Assembly (NCBI GenBank): GCA_937899435.1
Contig: CALBQG010000026.1
Location: 1-10,355, forward strand
Length of the DNA stretch: 10,355 nt
Direction: 5' to 3'
From: UBA11540 sp003445125
GTDB lineage: Bacteria > Bacillota > Clostridia > Oscillospirales > Ruminococcaceae
Shown: one piece after another, positions 9,197 to 10,355 of the stretch
Layout of the letters: every line of letters begins with the position of its first letter
Numbering within the stretch: position 1 is the stretch's first letter
Translations under genes and position numbers: made by a program
Notes under the pieces: generated by a model
The model's database searches: none
Told to the model about the DNA's origin: nothing
What the model saw: only the letters and a program-made list of their open reading frames with translations

Positions 9197-9344
9197 TAGA
9201 GTGCAGCTATTTTTCATAAAAGCATTGATATCTGCAATAAGTTTAATATGGTTTTAATCACAGCTTGACTTTCTGAATTTACCTTCAGTAACGTACTGCA
9301 GGTTAAAATGATGCTTCACAATCGGAAATAATGGCATATTGTAA

Positions 9345-9358
9345 AATGAACGTTCATT
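9345..9358. promoter_or_regulatory. 14-bp perfect palindrome, possible TetR-type operator
   Basis: AATGAACGTTCATT is a perfect inverted repeat. It ends 13 nt before the AAGGAGGGG ribosome binding site and 29 nt before the ATG at 9388. It overlaps a -10-like TAAAAT (9342-9347). Short palindromes centred on GAACGTTC are typical binding sites of TetR/AcrR-family repressors, so a dimeric repressor site is plausible. No regulator gene is present in the window, so the function is inference. Confidence 0.4.
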
Positions 9359-9387
9359 GTTAAATTAACGTAAGGAGGGGTATCTTC

Positions 9388-9630
9388 ATGGCAGAAGATA
9401 AAAAGGAAAATACGGGTGGTTTTTTAGAAGACATTTGTAATTCAATCGCAATCAGAAATGCGGTAGAGGCCAGCCGTGACAAAAACGGAAAGGTGGACAA
9501 ATGGAAGGCGCTGGGAATCTGCACCGGGTTTGGTCATACATCTCCTCAAGAAATGACAACACTTGTCGAATTTCTCTCAAGAGAGGGCGCATTTGATGAT
9601 GATAATAGCCCCACTTCTTGTGATGATTAA
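9388..9630 (+). CDS. Small hypothetical protein, possibly truncated
   Basis: I do not recognise this family. The product is 80 aa, soluble and highly charged, with no signal peptide or membrane segment. It has a basic/acidic N-terminus (1-10), a probable helical middle, and an acidic C-terminus rich in Asp. The start is well supported: AAGGAGGGG at 9371-9379 lies 8 nt before ATG 9388, and a promoter and palindrome lie upstream. After the TAA at 9628 the same frame continues for 18 sensible codons (beginning DDYVPLYSYPTGY) to a second TAA at 9685. The annotated protein may therefore be cut short by a nonsense change; the longer form would be about 99 aa and would overlap the start of the next gene by 14 nt. 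Base composition is more AT-rich than in the upstream operons. Coding confidence is good because of the ribosome binding site; the function is unknown. Confidence 0.7.
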   Translation: MAEDKKENTGGFLEDICNSIAIRNAVEASRDKNGKVDKWKALGICTGFGHTSPQEMTTLVEFLSREGAFDDDNSPTSCDD

Positions 9631-9673
9631 GATGATTATGTACCTTTATATTCATATCCAACCGGTTATATCG

Positions 9674-10355
9674 ATGAAAAAGAATAAGAACAAAAAAGCA
9701 TAGCATCGCTTTTGATTTCAAAATACTTATTGTTAGTGCGATAGTGTCTATTCTTTTCAATTTTTACTTAATGGGTGTATTTGCCGATATTGGAGCCGGT
9801 GTGCTAAGCGTCATTTGTCTAATCATGAACGGATTGATTATTTGGGCGATTTGTACCACCATAAATCAAAAAACGAAGAGCTTGATCAACTGGAAAATAG
9901 ATATGCCGAAACAATGGAAAGGCTGGAAGATACAAAAGAAATGCTCGAAAGAGATTGCGGAATTACGGAAAAGGAGTTTGAAGAACTGAAGAATTATGCC
10001 GACACAACAAATTTGTATACGGCAAAAAGTTTGGTATTCGATAAAGCAGAAAAGCTCTTTAATAAAATCGACGGGGAATGCGATAAGAATACTTCATCTC
10101 ATTGGGAAATAATCAATACTCTTTTGAGTTTTATACTCTTTTTTGCGATTGATGAGTGTCCAATCATGCTGAAACAAAAAGTAGAGGCTTTTGATTATGC
10201 AAAGGAAAAGCGCTATTTTAAAAGTGATTTTTCGGGACATACGTTGTTTTGGGAAGAACGCAAAGGTTTAAAAGAAGTATTGAAAACCGGATTGGACAAT
10301 CTCTATTTTACAATCACAGCAGCCGCTTACAAGAATAACCAACAGGATGCGCTTA
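9674..10355 (+). pseudogene. Membrane-anchored coiled-coil protein gene, double frameshift, 3' partial
   Basis: I do not recognise the family. Three pieces form one plausible protein. It begins at ATG 9674 (MKKNKNKK) and changes frame at an A6 run (9692-9697). It continues in the next frame with two hydrophobic segments (about 9714-9863, FKILIVSAIVSILF to GLIIWAICTTINQ), then shifts back at a second A6 run (9868-9873). The last frame is open to the window edge. It encodes a Glu/Lys/Leu-rich coiled coil (NEELDQLENRYAETMERLED onward) and then a mixed region with a short hydrophobic stretch (IINTLLSFILFFAI). Removing one A from the first run and adding one A to the second restores a single frame of at least 227 codons. 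ATG 9674 has no ribosome binding site but overlaps the extended end of the upstream gene, suggesting coupling. If the lesions are real, internal starts such as GTG 9744 and ATG 9914 would give only fragments. Confidence 0.55.

Noticed and set aside
9187..9207. GTGCTAATATTAGAGTGC near the promoter, resembling half of a CIRCE (HrcA) operator
   Set aside because: The GTGC units are direct rather than inverted repeats, and there is no TTAGCACTC arm upstream; the 9-nt spacer arrangement is missing.
9265..9294. Second possible promoter, TTGACT with TAACGT 18 bp downstream
   Set aside because: The -10 matches the consensus at only three of six positions, much weaker than the promoter at 9167-9196.
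9864..9878. Programmed -1 ribosomal frameshift at the A6-C heptamer
   Set aside because: The A AAA AAC heptamer is present, but its phase relative to the upstream frame is wrong for X-XXY-YYZ slippage. The earlier break in the same gene needs a shift in the other direction, so an indel or sequencing error explains both better.

Overview
The window looks like the chromosome of a low-to-middle-GC Firmicute, most likely a clostridial (Oscillospiraceae/Ruminococcaceae-like) species. The reasons are the Mbl-type MreB, the mreBCD-PBP2-minD-mgsA gene order, a T-box leader in front of hisS-aspS, the cysteine-rich insertion in HisRS, and strong AGGAGG-type ribosome binding sites with GTG and TTG starts. 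Placement below class level is inference.

Layout. Positions 1-5227 hold a shape and division block on the + strand: mreB, a terminator-like hairpin, mreC, mreD, mrdA (PBP2) and minD. The genes from mreC on are tightly packed (a 20-nt overlap, then gaps of 4 and 6 nt). MreB filaments, the MreC/MreD membrane proteins and the PBP2 transpeptidase form the elongasome. MinD is the division-site ATPase, but minC and minE are not beside it. A good extended -10 promoter at the end of minD drives mgsA (methylglyoxal synthase), whose active-site loop has two unusual substitutions. A T-box riboswitch starts immediately after mgsA (about 5744-5972). It controls hisS and aspS, which overlap by 8 nt, and its specifier loop reads GACAC, which contains both an Asp and a His codon. 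A strong intrinsic terminator at 9095-9130 closes the operon.

From about 9130 to the end the DNA is visibly more AT-rich and has an accessory character. It holds a well-formed promoter (9167-9196), a roughly 190-nt leader, a 14-bp perfect palindrome resembling a TetR-type operator (9345-9358), and a small unrecognised gene (9388-9630) with an excellent ribosome binding site. A second unrecognised gene follows, encoding a membrane-anchored, coiled-coil protein. Its frame is broken at two A6 runs, and it runs off the window. The first gene also appears to continue 18 sensible codons past its stop and then to overlap the second. The pair therefore looks like a two-gene unit that is either decaying or affected by homopolymer sequencing errors. 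This is the least explained part of the window. No tRNA, rRNA, CRISPR array or insertion sequence was seen.
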